Source: Cognataquiflexum rubidum (GTDB taxonomy: Bacteria; Bacteroidota; Bacteroidia; Cytophagales; Cyclobacteriaceae). From it: DNA of 64,000 bases. This document shows positions 35,658-44,128 of the stretch, piece by piece. The position numbers were made by a program, and so were the translations under genes. Positions within the stretch are counted from its first letter, which is position 1, and each line of letters starts with the position of its first letter. The stretch covers positions 434,001-498,000 of the forward strand of contig NZ_JAKZAL010000001.1 of the NCBI RefSeq assembly GCF_022538115.1. The letters run 5' to 3'. The notes under the pieces were generated by a model. The model had not been told where the DNA came from, did no database searches, and saw nothing but the letters and a program-made list of their open reading frames with translations.

Positions 35658-35984
35658 CTATTCACTGTAGTCCATATGGGGAAACTTGTTTTCATCTGCT
35701 ACACGGACGTGGATTTCTCCTTCCATCAATATTGCCTGGCAAGATAACCTTTCATGGCTTGCCAACCTGCCTATTCCTTTGAAAAATTCTTCTCTCTCGG
35801 TGAGCGGGGAGAGGTTTGTCATCCCTTCCAAGACTATGATTTTGCAGGTGGTACATCTTCCTTTTTTTCCGCAGGCATGCATCCAGTCAATGCGGTTTTC
35901 ATGGATTAAATCAATAACTTTGCGGTCTCCAAAAGGGGATTTTATCTCTTTGTGGAATAAATTCTGAATTATAATTTTCAGCAT
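35658..35984 (-). CDS. 2Fe-2S ferredoxin (adrenodoxin-like)
   Basis: A 108-residue electron carrier with one [2Fe-2S] cluster. The ligands are Cys38, Cys44, Cys47 and Cys82 in a CX5CX2CX34C arrangement, as in the vertebrate/adrenodoxin and ISC type rather than the plant CX4C type. No redox partner lies next to it; the downstream gene is tdk. It is divergent from an unknown conserved gene, with only 39 bp between the two starts, so their promoters must overlap. Confidence 0.9.
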   Translation of the reverse strand: MLKIIIQNLFHKEIKSPFGDRKVIDLIHENRIDWMHACGKKGRCTTCKIIVLEGMTNLSPLTEREEFFKGIGRLASHERLSCQAILMEGEIHVRVADENKFPHMDYSE

Positions 35985-36023
35985 GGTTTGTGCTTAATTC
36001 ATAAAAAAATCCGATAAATCTAT

Positions 36024-37169
36024 ATGTCTGCTAAGTTAAACAGCAATTACGTAGAAAACTACGCCAAGGAATTCAGTAAAAAAGTTTGTGAAGGATACTT
36101 TCCCACTAAAAAGTATATGACGGGGCAGGAAATCATCACGCTAACACCAAGTATCCAAGTCAATTTTTTCATTATCAAAACCCTCTTCGAAGCTTGGCAG
36201 GAGGAATTGGAAAAACTCAAGAGCAATCCTTTTTTTGATTACAGGGACAAGGCAGTATATGAATCGCTCAGGGAATTTATGAATGTCCTTTCACGCACCA
36301 TCAAAATAGAGCGGGTCCATTTCGAACCGTTACTCGTCAAGGCAGTGAAAGATTCAATTTTCCTGGCAGTAAGCCCTTTGGATTTTTACAAAGAAGAATT
36401 TGGGAAAGTAAAAGGAAATGAAATCAACCAATACCTCAAAGAGAATAAAAAATATATCAAGTGGCATGTCAATCTGATTACCAACCTGATCGATAAAGCA
36501 GGGCTATCTTATACACATGATGCCTACGAAGAGGCATTGAAAACCAACTTTTGGAATCAAAAAGAAAAAATAGAGTCCTACAAAATCCTGCTTAACAGCA
36601 TGGGACAGGTTGTTTTCCTGGACTTTGACCAGATTTCAGAGATAGACCATGTGCCTGTCAAGGTTGCCCCAAAATCTGAACCCATTCCTCTGGAAAAAAT
36701 AAACGAAAGTTCTTTCTTTGATACTTTGGAGGATGCCAAATCCTCAGAATTTGAAAGCATAGTCAATCCTGAAATTGAGGACGGCAGTTGGCAAGAAGAA
36801 GAACATGTGCTTGAAAATATACCTGTTCAAAAACTGTTCAAAACCATCCGTCCTGATCAGGGAATCGATCCAGCCAAAGTTTGGGCAAGATTTGAATCAG
36901 AGGAATATTCGATCATGAAAGGCAGTATCAAGGAACTCTCAGAAAGTGTCGGACTTAACCAACGGTTTATGTTCACAAAAGACCTTTTTGATGGAAATCC
37001 TGATCTCCTGAAACATGCCTTAAAATCTATAGATGAATGCAGCAGTTTTGTGGAAGCAGTTCATCTTTTAAATGAAAGGTATGTGGGAGAATTAGGTTGG
37101 GACAAAGAATCTGCAGCCGTGGACGAATTTCTTCAACTGATATTTAGGAAATTTGACGTCCGCGGGTGA
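36024..37169 (+). CDS. conserved-looking cytoplasmic protein of unknown function
   Basis: A 381-residue acidic protein with no signal peptide or membrane segment. The N-terminal two thirds (about 1-205) is helical (for example FEAWQEELEKLKSN, EINQYLKENKKYIKWH). An acidic linker (about 220-275) follows, then a compact C-terminal helical domain (GLNQRFMFTKDLFDGN to DEFLQLIFRKF) that resembles short domains seen at the ends of other Bacteroidota proteins. I cannot name a function. The gap from 37170 to 37400 after it is AT-rich and holds nothing recognisable. Confidence 0.75.
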   Translation: MSAKLNSNYVENYAKEFSKKVCEGYFPTKKYMTGQEIITLTPSIQVNFFIIKTLFEAWQEELEKLKSNPFFDYRDKAVYESLREFMNVLSRTIKIERVHFEPLLVKAVKDSIFLAVSPLDFYKEEFGKVKGNEINQYLKENKKYIKWHVNLITNLIDKAGLSYTHDAYEEALKTNFWNQKEKIESYKILLNSMGQVVFLDFDQISEIDHVPVKVAPKSEPIPLEKINESSFFDTLEDAKSSEFESIVNPEIEDGSWQEEEHVLENIPVQKLFKTIRPDQGIDPAKVWARFESEEYSIMKGSIKELSESVGLNQRFMFTKDLFDGNPDLLKHALKSIDECSSFVEAVHLLNERYVGELGWDKESAAVDEFLQLIFRKFDVRG

Positions 37170-37400
37170 AAAACATTTCCGAAGTCATAAAATTCTGAAT
37201 CCATAAAAATAACTGCAAATCAAACCCAATAATTCATCCTTTAGATCAGGTTTAAAATCAGAACAAGGGGTTTTTTTGCCCGCATAATTTATTGGTTAAT
37301 AAAATTTTAATCTCAAAATGTAGTTTTGATATTTATATTTATTAATATTCAATTTAAATGGACAAAAAATTGACTTTTTTAGAGCAATTTAAATAGTAAA

Positions 37401-37985
37401 ATGACTGGTTATTTTAAACTAAAGCGCATAGTATTAGAGGAATTGAAAAATGGCCTCCCCAAAAACCTAACCTATCACGATGTTAGTCATGTGTTGGACG
37501 TTTTGGACGTATGCAACCAATATATCAAAAGGAAAAAAATCAAAGGAACTGATGCCTACCTACTCAGAATCGGGGCATTGGTCCATGACATGGGATTTTT
37601 AACCACTACCCAAAACCACGAAGAGGTCGGAGCGGAAATGGCCCAAAAAATCATGGAATCTCTAAAAATGGATCCCAAGCATATTGAAATTGTCCGGGGC
37701 TTGATAATGGCCACCAAAATCCCACAAAACCCCAAAACTGAATTGCAGAAGATAATATGTGATTCAGACCTGGATTATCTCGGACGTAAAGATTATGTGG
37801 AAATCAGTAGCAAACTGTATCAGGAATTAAAATTCACACAGGTCATCAAGACACGGGAAGATTGGGTGGAATTACAGATCAAATTTTTGAAAAGCCATTC
37901 CTTCCATACTGATTTTGCCCGGAAAAACAGGGAACCCAAAAAACAGATTTGGCTTCAAAACATAATTAAAAACGAGAATTATTAA
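37401..37985 (+). CDS. HD-domain phosphohydrolase
   Basis: A 194-residue soluble protein with the metal-binding HD signature: His30 (or His26) in YHDVSH, His62-Asp63 in ALVHDMGF and an Asp in CDSDLDYLGR (121-125). The family hydrolyses phosphomonoesters or phosphodiesters, often of nucleotides; the substrate is unknown. Its TAA shares two bases with the stop codon of rodA on the other strand, so the two genes converge with no spacer and no hairpin terminator between them. Confidence 0.85.
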   Translation: MTGYFKLKRIVLEELKNGLPKNLTYHDVSHVLDVLDVCNQYIKRKKIKGTDAYLLRIGALVHDMGFLTTTQNHEEVGAEMAQKIMESLKMDPKHIEIVRGLIMATKIPQNPKTELQKIICDSDLDYLGRKDYVEISSKLYQELKFTQVIKTREDWVELQIKFLKSHSFHTDFARKNREPKKQIWLQNIIKNENY

Positions 37986-39256
37986 CCAATCCTGCTCAAT
38001 AACTGAATCCTGTGGGAATCAAGCTTGATAAATATAAACAGCAGGATTGTGAAAGACCAAAGCGATGAACCTCCATAGCTGAAGAAAGGCAAAGGGATCC
38101 CCACAACCGGAAACAATCCGATAGTCATCGCAATATTGATCATAAAGTGGAAAAGGAGAATGGAAATTACACAGTATCCATATATCCGCGAAAACCTATT
38201 TTTTTGACGCTCTGCCAACATTACCAACCGGATCAGCAAGCCACTAAATAGCACAATCACCACAAGACTACCCATCCATCCGAATTCTTCGCCGAGCGTG
38301 CAAAAAATAAAATCCGTATGTTGTTCCGGCACAAAATCAAACTTCGTCTGAGTCCCTTCCAAATATCCTTTCCCAAAAAATCCTCCTGAGCCAATTGCAA
38401 TTTTTGATTGAGTTACATTCCATCCAACCCCGAGAGGATCAATATTTGGATTGAACAAAACCATTACCCTGTTCTGCTGATGTTCGGGAAGTTTTGATAC
38501 CACATAGTCTATACTATAAGAATACCCTACAATCAATATACCGATTCCTACCAATCCTATTATCCTTGGAATTTTCTTTTTCCCAATCAAAATCAGGAAC
38601 AAGATGATCACTCCTACTGCAATAGCGAGGTATAAATTGTTGTCTATTCCCAATGACAATAATGTAACGGCAACAAACGACAAGCCAAAAACATAATACC
38701 ACTGTGGCATTCCTTCCCTATATAGCATTACAAAAAAAGCTGAATACACCATCGCTGTCCCTGTATCAGGCTGCAACATGATAAAAGCCACAGGGAGCAA
38801 TATGATGACAAGGGCCTGAACTTGGTATTTTATCTGCGAAAGGTCAAACATGGGCCTTTCCATAAATTTTGCTAGGGCAAGGGCGGTAGCAAACTTGGCA
38901 AATTCCGCAGGCTGGAGCCTGAAAGATCCGATTTCAAACCAAGCCCTTTGGCCATTGATTTCCTTGCCAAAAAAAGGGGTAATCAACAAAAAACCCAGAA
39001 ACAAAATATAAAGGGGCAAAGCCAGGTTTTCGAAAAGCCTGTAATCTGCCACCATGATGACTGTGATCAAAAGGATTGCAGTTCCTATCCAAACAAGTTG
39101 TTTTCCCGAATTGATAGAAAAGTCAAAGATGCTTTTTACGGATTGATCGTCATAGACAGCCGCATAGATATTGATCCACCCTATTATTACCAAAACGGAA
39201 TAAATAGCTATGGAAATCCAGTCTATTTTGTTGATGTATAGGTCGTCTTGTCTCAC
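37982..39256 (-). CDS. rodA: peptidoglycan glycosyltransferase RodA (SEDS family)
   Basis: A 424-residue inner-membrane protein with about ten hydrophobic segments that polymerises glycan strands during cell elongation, with PBP2. SEDS hallmarks are present: RLQPAEFAKFATALALAKF, LQPDTGTAMVYSAF, the long loop with GVGWNVTQSKIAIGSGGFFGKG and PEQHTDFIF, and the C-terminal PFFSYGGSSLW. It starts one base after mrdA stops and ends the mre operon. Confidence 0.95.
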   Translation of the reverse strand: MRQDDLYINKIDWISIAIYSVLVIIGWINIYAAVYDDQSVKSIFDFSINSGKQLVWIGTAILLITVIMVADYRLFENLALPLYILFLGFLLITPFFGKEINGQRAWFEIGSFRLQPAEFAKFATALALAKFMERPMFDLSQIKYQVQALVIILLPVAFIMLQPDTGTAMVYSAFFVMLYREGMPQWYYVFGLSFVAVTLLSLGIDNNLYLAIAVGVIILFLILIGKKKIPRIIGLVGIGILIVGYSYSIDYVVSKLPEHQQNRVMVLFNPNIDPLGVGWNVTQSKIAIGSGGFFGKGYLEGTQTKFDFVPEQHTDFIFCTLGEEFGWMGSLVVIVLFSGLLIRLVMLAERQKNRFSRIYGYCVISILLFHFMINIAMTIGLFPVVGIPLPFFSYGGSSLWSFTILLFIFIKLDSHRIQLLSRIG

Positions 39257-39257
39257 A

Positions 39258-41057
39258 TTACATAAATTTCCCTACCAAGACATATTCCTCCAAAGCAAGC
39301 CTTTTCACTTCTCTTCTGATATACATTTCGATCATTAGACTTGCGGTACTTGCTGCTGCCCTACCACCCCAACCTGCGTTTTCGACATAGACAGCAATGG
39401 CTATCTGCGGATTTTCTTTTGGCGCAAAAGCGATAAATACAGAATGGTCTTCACCTTGCGGGTTTTGGGCGGTTCCTGTTTTCCCTGCAATGGTGATGTC
39501 CGGAATAGCCGCTCTTGCTGCTGTCCCGTAGATAGCCTCTGCCATGGCATCTTGGATCAGATCAAAATGATGGGCATCTACGCCTACATCTTTTCTAGTT
39601 CGGAATTCCTCCGGGATTTTATTTGGATCCCCATCAATGGCCTTGATCATGTGCGGAGGATAATAATATCCTTTGTTTGCAAATATGGCGGCTAGGTTTG
39701 CCATCTGCAAAGGTGTGACGAGCATTTCTCCCTGTCCGATGGAGAGTGAATAGATGGTGGAATACTTCCATCTTCCTTCGCCATAAATCCTGTCGTATAA
39801 AACCGAAGATGGAATCGAGCCTCCTTTTTCATTTTTTAAATCTATACCCAAAGATGAGCCCAATCCAAATTTCAAAACAGATTCTCTCCAGGCATTTAGT
39901 CCCAATTCAGTGTCTTTGAAGGTATTGGATGAAACTTCCCTGTTGATCATAGCACGGTAGGCCTGATGGTAATACGGGTTGCAGGAATTACGTATTGCCC
40001 CAAATAGATTGACGGGACTGGGGTGGTTATGGCATGCAACCAAAGATCGGTTACAACTGTAAGTCGTATTCGGTGTCAAAACACCCATCTGTAAACCGAC
40101 CAAAGATTGGACAATCTTAAATATAGATCCCGGAGGATACATCGCCATGATCGGCCTGTTGAACAACGGTTTGCTTTCGTCCCTATTCAGATCCATGTAA
40201 TTGTTCCCAAAAAGAGCTCCTGTCAATAAATTCGGATCATAGGTAGGGGCAGAAATCATGGCAAGAACCTCACCTGTCTTTGGTTCAATGGCTACTACAG
40301 AGCCTCTTTTACCTGCCATCAATTTTTCACCGTATTCCTGCAACTCCAGGTCTATGGTCGAGATAAGATTTTTTCCTGCTACAGAGGCAGTGTCAAATTC
40401 ACCGTCTTTAAAAGACCCCTTGTCAACACCTCTTACATTGACGAGTTTGTACTTCACCCCTTTTACTCCACGAAGGTCGTTTTCATAGAATCCTTCAATG
40501 CCACTTAGTCCAACATAATCTCCTTGCCTGTAATATTTAGAGGAATCTCTCTCAAGCTGTTTAGAACTTATCTCCCCAATATAACCCAACGCATTGGAAG
40601 CACTTGCTTGGGGATAGGATCTAACCGATCTTGTCATGACAAACAATCCGGGATAATCGATGAGAAAATCCTGGATCCTGGCAAAATCAGTTGTAGAAAT
40701 CTGTTTGATCAAAGGGGAAGGTTTGACTGAAGAATATTTCCTTGCAGCTGTATAAGTCTCCACTAGGTATTCTTTACTGATTTTGAAAATCTCACAAAAC
40801 CTTGTGGTATCGCCAACCTGAAATTCTCTTGGAATAACCATGAGGTCAAAAATGGGGTAATTGTACACCAATATCTTTCCTGTCCTGTCGTAGACAAGTC
40901 CACGGTAAGGGTGATCGACCACCCTTTGAATTGCATTACTTTCCGCCTTCTTTAAAAAACTGTCATCGACAACCTGGATCAAAAATAATTTGGTCAGGAG
41001 CACAACCCCAATAATGATGATGACTATAATAATTGTAATCGGCCTTTGCTCGTTCAT
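39258..41057 (-). CDS. mrdA: penicillin-binding protein 2 (elongation transpeptidase)
   Basis: A 599-residue class B PBP that cross-links lateral wall peptidoglycan. A single N-terminal membrane anchor (ITIIIVIIIIGVVLLTKLF) is followed by the pedestal domain and the transpeptidase domain with SxxK (PGSIFKIVQS, nucleophile Ser), SxN (NSCNPYY) and KTGT (IAGKTGTAQNP). Its ATG overlaps the mreD stop by one base, so translation is coupled. It works with RodA, encoded next. Confidence 0.95.
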   Translation of the reverse strand: MNEQRPITIIIVIIIIGVVLLTKLFLIQVVDDSFLKKAESNAIQRVVDHPYRGLVYDRTGKILVYNYPIFDLMVIPREFQVGDTTRFCEIFKISKEYLVETYTAARKYSSVKPSPLIKQISTTDFARIQDFLIDYPGLFVMTRSVRSYPQASASNALGYIGEISSKQLERDSSKYYRQGDYVGLSGIEGFYENDLRGVKGVKYKLVNVRGVDKGSFKDGEFDTASVAGKNLISTIDLELQEYGEKLMAGKRGSVVAIEPKTGEVLAMISAPTYDPNLLTGALFGNNYMDLNRDESKPLFNRPIMAMYPPGSIFKIVQSLVGLQMGVLTPNTTYSCNRSLVACHNHPSPVNLFGAIRNSCNPYYHQAYRAMINREVSSNTFKDTELGLNAWRESVLKFGLGSSLGIDLKNEKGGSIPSSVLYDRIYGEGRWKYSTIYSLSIGQGEMLVTPLQMANLAAIFANKGYYYPPHMIKAIDGDPNKIPEEFRTRKDVGVDAHHFDLIQDAMAEAIYGTAARAAIPDITIAGKTGTAQNPQGEDHSVFIAFAPKENPQIAIAVYVENAGWGGRAAASTASLMIEMYIRREVKRLALEEYVLVGKFM

Positions 41058-41578
41058 TAAATCCCTCTCCTTCTCCTGTACAACAACAGTTGAACAATAA
41101 TACTCATTACTAGCACAAAAATAACACTAGCAATTATTTTTTGAAGAGATGTGAAGAATAAATCTGTTCCTAAACTTTCAATATAGAAAAACAAGGTGTG
41201 GTGAATCAATACAAGCGGGATGCTATAGGAAAGAAACCAGCCAAATCCCATATTAAGAAGACTAGGCTGAAGATCATCATCATACCCTCCAGGAGGCACC
41301 AATACCAAAAGCCAACGGTGCCTGATAAAGCCTATGACAAGTAAGGCAGCCGTATGGATTCCTAAGGTATCATAAAACAAATCGACACCCATTCCGAGAA
41401 AAAAACTGATCAGCAAAGTGGGAATTGTCTTTAGATCAATAGGTAGGAGAACGATGTAAGTGACATACAAAAAACAAAAAGCTGAACCAAAAAGCACCAG
41501 ATTTTTGAGCACCAATACCTGAAACACCAGATAAAGGAATCCGGTAACCAAAATGGAAATTACCCTTATACTATTCAT
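41057..41578 (-). CDS. mreD: rod-shape-determining protein MreD
   Basis: A 173-residue integral membrane protein with five to six hydrophobic segments, the usual size of MreD. It links MreB filaments and MreC with the wall enzymes. Sequence is poorly conserved in the family, but its place between mreC and mrdA makes the call firm. It overlaps the end of mreC by 8 bp and touches the start of mrdA. Confidence 0.9.
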   Translation of the reverse strand: MNSIRVISILVTGFLYLVFQVLVLKNLVLFGSAFCFLYVTYIVLLPIDLKTIPTLLISFFLGMGVDLFYDTLGIHTAALLVIGFIRHRWLLVLVPPGGYDDDLQPSLLNMGFGWFLSYSIPLVLIHHTLFFYIESLGTDLFFTSLQKIIASVIFVLVMSIIVQLLLYRRRRGI

Positions 41579-42404
41579 TGCTTATTCCGGTTGATTGGTA
41601 TAAGGAATCAAGTTCCGGCTGTTGGAAACTTTCCACCAGATAGACATATGATATTTTTGAAAAATCGGTATCCAGTTTCAATGTAATGTCAAGGTAGTTG
41701 GTGTCTGCGCCTGGCTTCACCTCAATAACTGTACCTATGGAAATTCCTTCCGGAAAGATAGAATTATATCCCGATGTCACCACCTGATCGCCAATGGCGA
41801 CAACAACATGCCTGGGTACATACATCAGTTTTGCCTGCTCTGGATTTAATCCATCCCATTTGGTTGACCCAAATACATCATTTGACTTGATCTTTGAGGA
41901 TACCAATAGGTCTGTGTGAAGCAATGAAATGATCGTTGAAAAATTGCGGCTGACACTTTTTACCCTTCCCACTACTCCCTGTTCGTTGATGACTCCCATT
42001 CCGGATTTGACACCATGGTTAGCCCCTTTGTTGATAGTCAGGTGATTTTGCGCAAGCCTCAGGGAATTGTTGATGACTTTTGCTCCTCTAAACTGCATGG
42101 TAGCCAGCATTGCACTGTCCAGCGGAATAAAAATAGAATCGGCCGGCTTCCGAAGTGCTTCTAATTCAGTGAGAAGTTGGGCGTTTTTTTCCATCAGGTT
42201 TTTATTGACTGATGATAGCGAAAAATACTCTACAACATTACTCTGAGTCTGAAAGACAGAACCACTCAATTCATTTGAACTATTAAAAAACGCAGAGCCT
42301 TGCTGAGAATTATTAGAAACAATCAACGATATCGCAACTGCCTCCAACAATACAAACAACAAAAATGCCCTTATCCGATATAAAAAGAGGAATATCCGTT
42401 GCAT
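41571..42404 (-). CDS. mreC: rod-shape-determining protein MreC
   Basis: A 277-residue bitopic protein: an N-terminal membrane segment (FLLFVLLEAVAISLIV), a coiled coil (about 60-90, NLMEKNAQLLTELEALRK) and two periplasmic beta-barrel domains (INKGANHGVKSGMGVINEQG, VVTSGYNSIFPEGISIGTV). MreC activates PBP2-RodA. It follows mreB by 7 bp. Confidence 0.94.
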   Translation of the reverse strand: MQRIFLFLYRIRAFLLFVLLEAVAISLIVSNNSQQGSAFFNSSNELSGSVFQTQSNVVEYFSLSSVNKNLMEKNAQLLTELEALRKPADSIFIPLDSAMLATMQFRGAKVINNSLRLAQNHLTINKGANHGVKSGMGVINEQGVVGRVKSVSRNFSTIISLLHTDLLVSSKIKSNDVFGSTKWDGLNPEQAKLMYVPRHVVVAIGDQVVTSGYNSIFPEGISIGTVIEVKPGADTNYLDITLKLDTDFSKISYVYLVESFQQPELDSLYQSTGISNE

Positions 42405-42411
42405 CCAACTA

Positions 42412-43440
42412 TTAAGTCATCAAAACTGACCTGAAATTATTGATATTCTTCAGCGCTGTACCAGTTCCCCTCACGACCGCCCTTAGGGGATCTTCGGCAA
42501 TGTGAATAGGCAATTTGGTTTTTTGGTGAAGTCTTTTGTCAAGACCTTTCAGTAATGCACCACCACCGGTAAGATGGATACCATTATCATAAATATCGGC
42601 GGAAAGCTCCGGCGGAGCAATTTCCAATGCCTTCAAAACTGCTTCCTCAATTTTGGAAACTGATTTGTCCAAAGCAAAAGCGATCTCAGAATAGGAAACT
42701 TTTATAACCTTTGGAATCCCTGTCATCAAGTCACGACCTCTGATTTCATAATCCTCCGGCGCATCGTCAAGTTCAGTCAAAGCAGAACCGATGGCTATTT
42801 TAACTTTTTCTGCAGATCGCTCACCGATCAAAAGGTTATGTTGCCTCCTCATGTAATCGAGGATGTCTTTGGTGAATGTATCTCCTGCAACCCTGATGGA
42901 TTGGTCTGCCACAATACCGGACAGTGCTATGAGTGCAATTTCGGTGGTACCACCTCCGATATCGACTATCATAGATCCCATCGGCTTCTCTATATCTATC
43001 CCGATCCCGATCGCCGCTGCAATCGGTTCATAAATCATGTAAACCTCTTTTGCGCCGGCGTGTTCTGCAGAATCCCTGACAGCCCTTTTTTCAACCTCTG
43101 TGATTCCTGAAGGAATACAAATCACCATTCTGTGGGATTTTGGAAATATCCCTTTCTTGTGTCCCGGTATCATTTTGATCAATCCCCGGATCATTTGCTC
43201 TGCCGCATAAAAGTCCGCAATAACCCCGTCTTTGAGTGGTCTGATAGTCCTGATGTTTTCATGCGTCTTCTCGTGCATGTTCATAGCATCCTTTCCCACA
43301 GCAAGGACCCTGTTGTTGGTCCTGTCAATTGCAATAATGGAAGGTTCATCAACCACTATTTTATCCTTATGTATAATTAGGGTATTGGCAGTACCTAAGT
43401 CAATCGCAATATCACTTGAAAAAAAATCGAATAATCCCAT
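42412..43440 (-). CDS. mreB: rod-shape-determining actin homolog MreB
   Basis: A 342-residue actin-like ATPase that forms membrane-associated filaments guiding the elongation machinery. The phosphate-1 motif is IAIDLGTANT, phosphate-2 is SMIVDIGGGTTEIA and the adenosine motif is IHLTGGGALLKGLDKR. Length and sequence are typical. It is the first gene of the mreBCD-mrdA-rodA operon, which points to a rod-shaped cell. Confidence 0.98.
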   Translation of the reverse strand: MGLFDFFSSDIAIDLGTANTLIIHKDKIVVDEPSIIAIDRTNNRVLAVGKDAMNMHEKTHENIRTIRPLKDGVIADFYAAEQMIRGLIKMIPGHKKGIFPKSHRMVICIPSGITEVEKRAVRDSAEHAGAKEVYMIYEPIAAAIGIGIDIEKPMGSMIVDIGGGTTEIALIALSGIVADQSIRVAGDTFTKDILDYMRRQHNLLIGERSAEKVKIAIGSALTELDDAPEDYEIRGRDLMTGIPKVIKVSYSEIAFALDKSVSKIEEAVLKALEIAPPELSADIYDNGIHLTGGGALLKGLDKRLHQKTKLPIHIAEDPLRAVVRGTGTALKNINNFRSVLMT

Positions 43441-43515
43441 TATATTTTTATTGAGTAGATGATAGATAATCTTTTAAATTTAGCAAGGAAGCGCGTAACT
43501 TCTAACGTGGGTCGG

Positions 43516-43523
43516 CAAAATTA
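43516..43523 (-). promoter_or_regulatory. mreB -7 promoter element
   Basis: CAAAATTA reads TAATTTTG on the minus strand, a perfect TAnnTTTG about 75 bp before the mreB ATG. A weak -33 candidate (CAAT, 43546-43549) is 22 bp away. Confidence 0.55.
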
Positions 43524-43581
43524 TTATCTAATTCCCAATTTATTACAATAATCCAATTTTTTTTTGTGGGAATAAATTTAT

Positions 43582-43589
43582 TACATTTG
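43582..43589 (+). promoter_or_regulatory. rimP operon -7 promoter element
   Basis: TACATTTG fits TAnnTTTG exactly; a TTTG at 43563-43566 is closer than usual (15 bp). The predicted leader of about 58 nt contains the hairpin at 43608-43640. Confidence 0.6.
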
Positions 43590-43607
43590 CACTGTATTAC
43601 CAGAATT

Positions 43608-43640
43608 GAGGGGGGACACGAGTCCCCTCTTTTATTTACT
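43608..43640 (+). promoter_or_regulatory. terminator-like hairpin in the rimP leader
   Basis: GGGGAC pairs with GTCCCC around the tetraloop ACGA, extended by further pairs to AGGGGGAC, and is followed by TCTTTTATTT. It sits between the promoter and the rimP ATG, so it can act as an attenuator of the rimP-nusA-infB operon, for example through feedback by NusA. Confidence 0.7.
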
Positions 43641-43652
43641 ATACCTGAACAA

Positions 43653-44123
43653 ATGAGCTTAAAAAGTACCCTTGAGGAAATTGTTTCCAAACATCTACCC
43701 GATGAATCATACTATTTGGTAGACATACAACTGGTGGAAAAAGGACCCAAATCCCAATTGACGATCCTTATCGACGGCGACCAAGGAGTAAGTATTGAAG
43801 CGTGTGCAAAGGTTAGTAGACAGATCGCTGAAGAAATTGAAGCAAAAGAGTTGTTGTCCGATGCATACATTTTGGAAGTCTCCTCGCCGGGGCTGGATTT
43901 TCCACTTTCTTCCAAAAGACAATATACCAAAAATGTCGGAAGAAAATTAAAACTGACCCTAAATGATGGAAAAGAGCTGGAGGGTCAACTGATGGAAGTT
44001 GGAAGTGCTGAGGTAAAAATACTTTGCAAAATCAAAGAAAAAGGAAAAAAAGCTGAGGACCGGGAAATCACCATCCCCCTCGACGAGATAAAAAAATCAA
44101 TTGTGTTAGTCTCTTTCAAATAA
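43653..44123 (+). CDS. rimP: ribosome maturation factor RimP
   Basis: A 156-residue protein needed for 30S subunit assembly. The N-terminal alpha/beta domain contains VDIQLVEKGPKSQLTILID and ISVEACAKVSRQIAEEIE-like sequence (here VSIEACAKVSRQIAEEIE), then VSSPGLDFPL, followed by the SH3-like C-terminal domain. The Met at 43653 was chosen because an upstream Met (43566) lies before the promoter and hairpin. It is followed by nusA after 5 bp. Confidence 0.95.
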   Translation: MSLKSTLEEIVSKHLPDESYYLVDIQLVEKGPKSQLTILIDGDQGVSIEACAKVSRQIAEEIEAKELLSDAYILEVSSPGLDFPLSSKRQYTKNVGRKLKLTLNDGKELEGQLMEVGSAEVKILCKIKEKGKKAEDREITIPLDEIKKSIVLVSFK

Positions 44124-44128
44124 ACAAA

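Noticed and set aside
43566-43652. Extended rimP start at 43566
   Set aside because: It would include the -7 promoter element and the leader hairpin; the family start matches the ATG at 43653.
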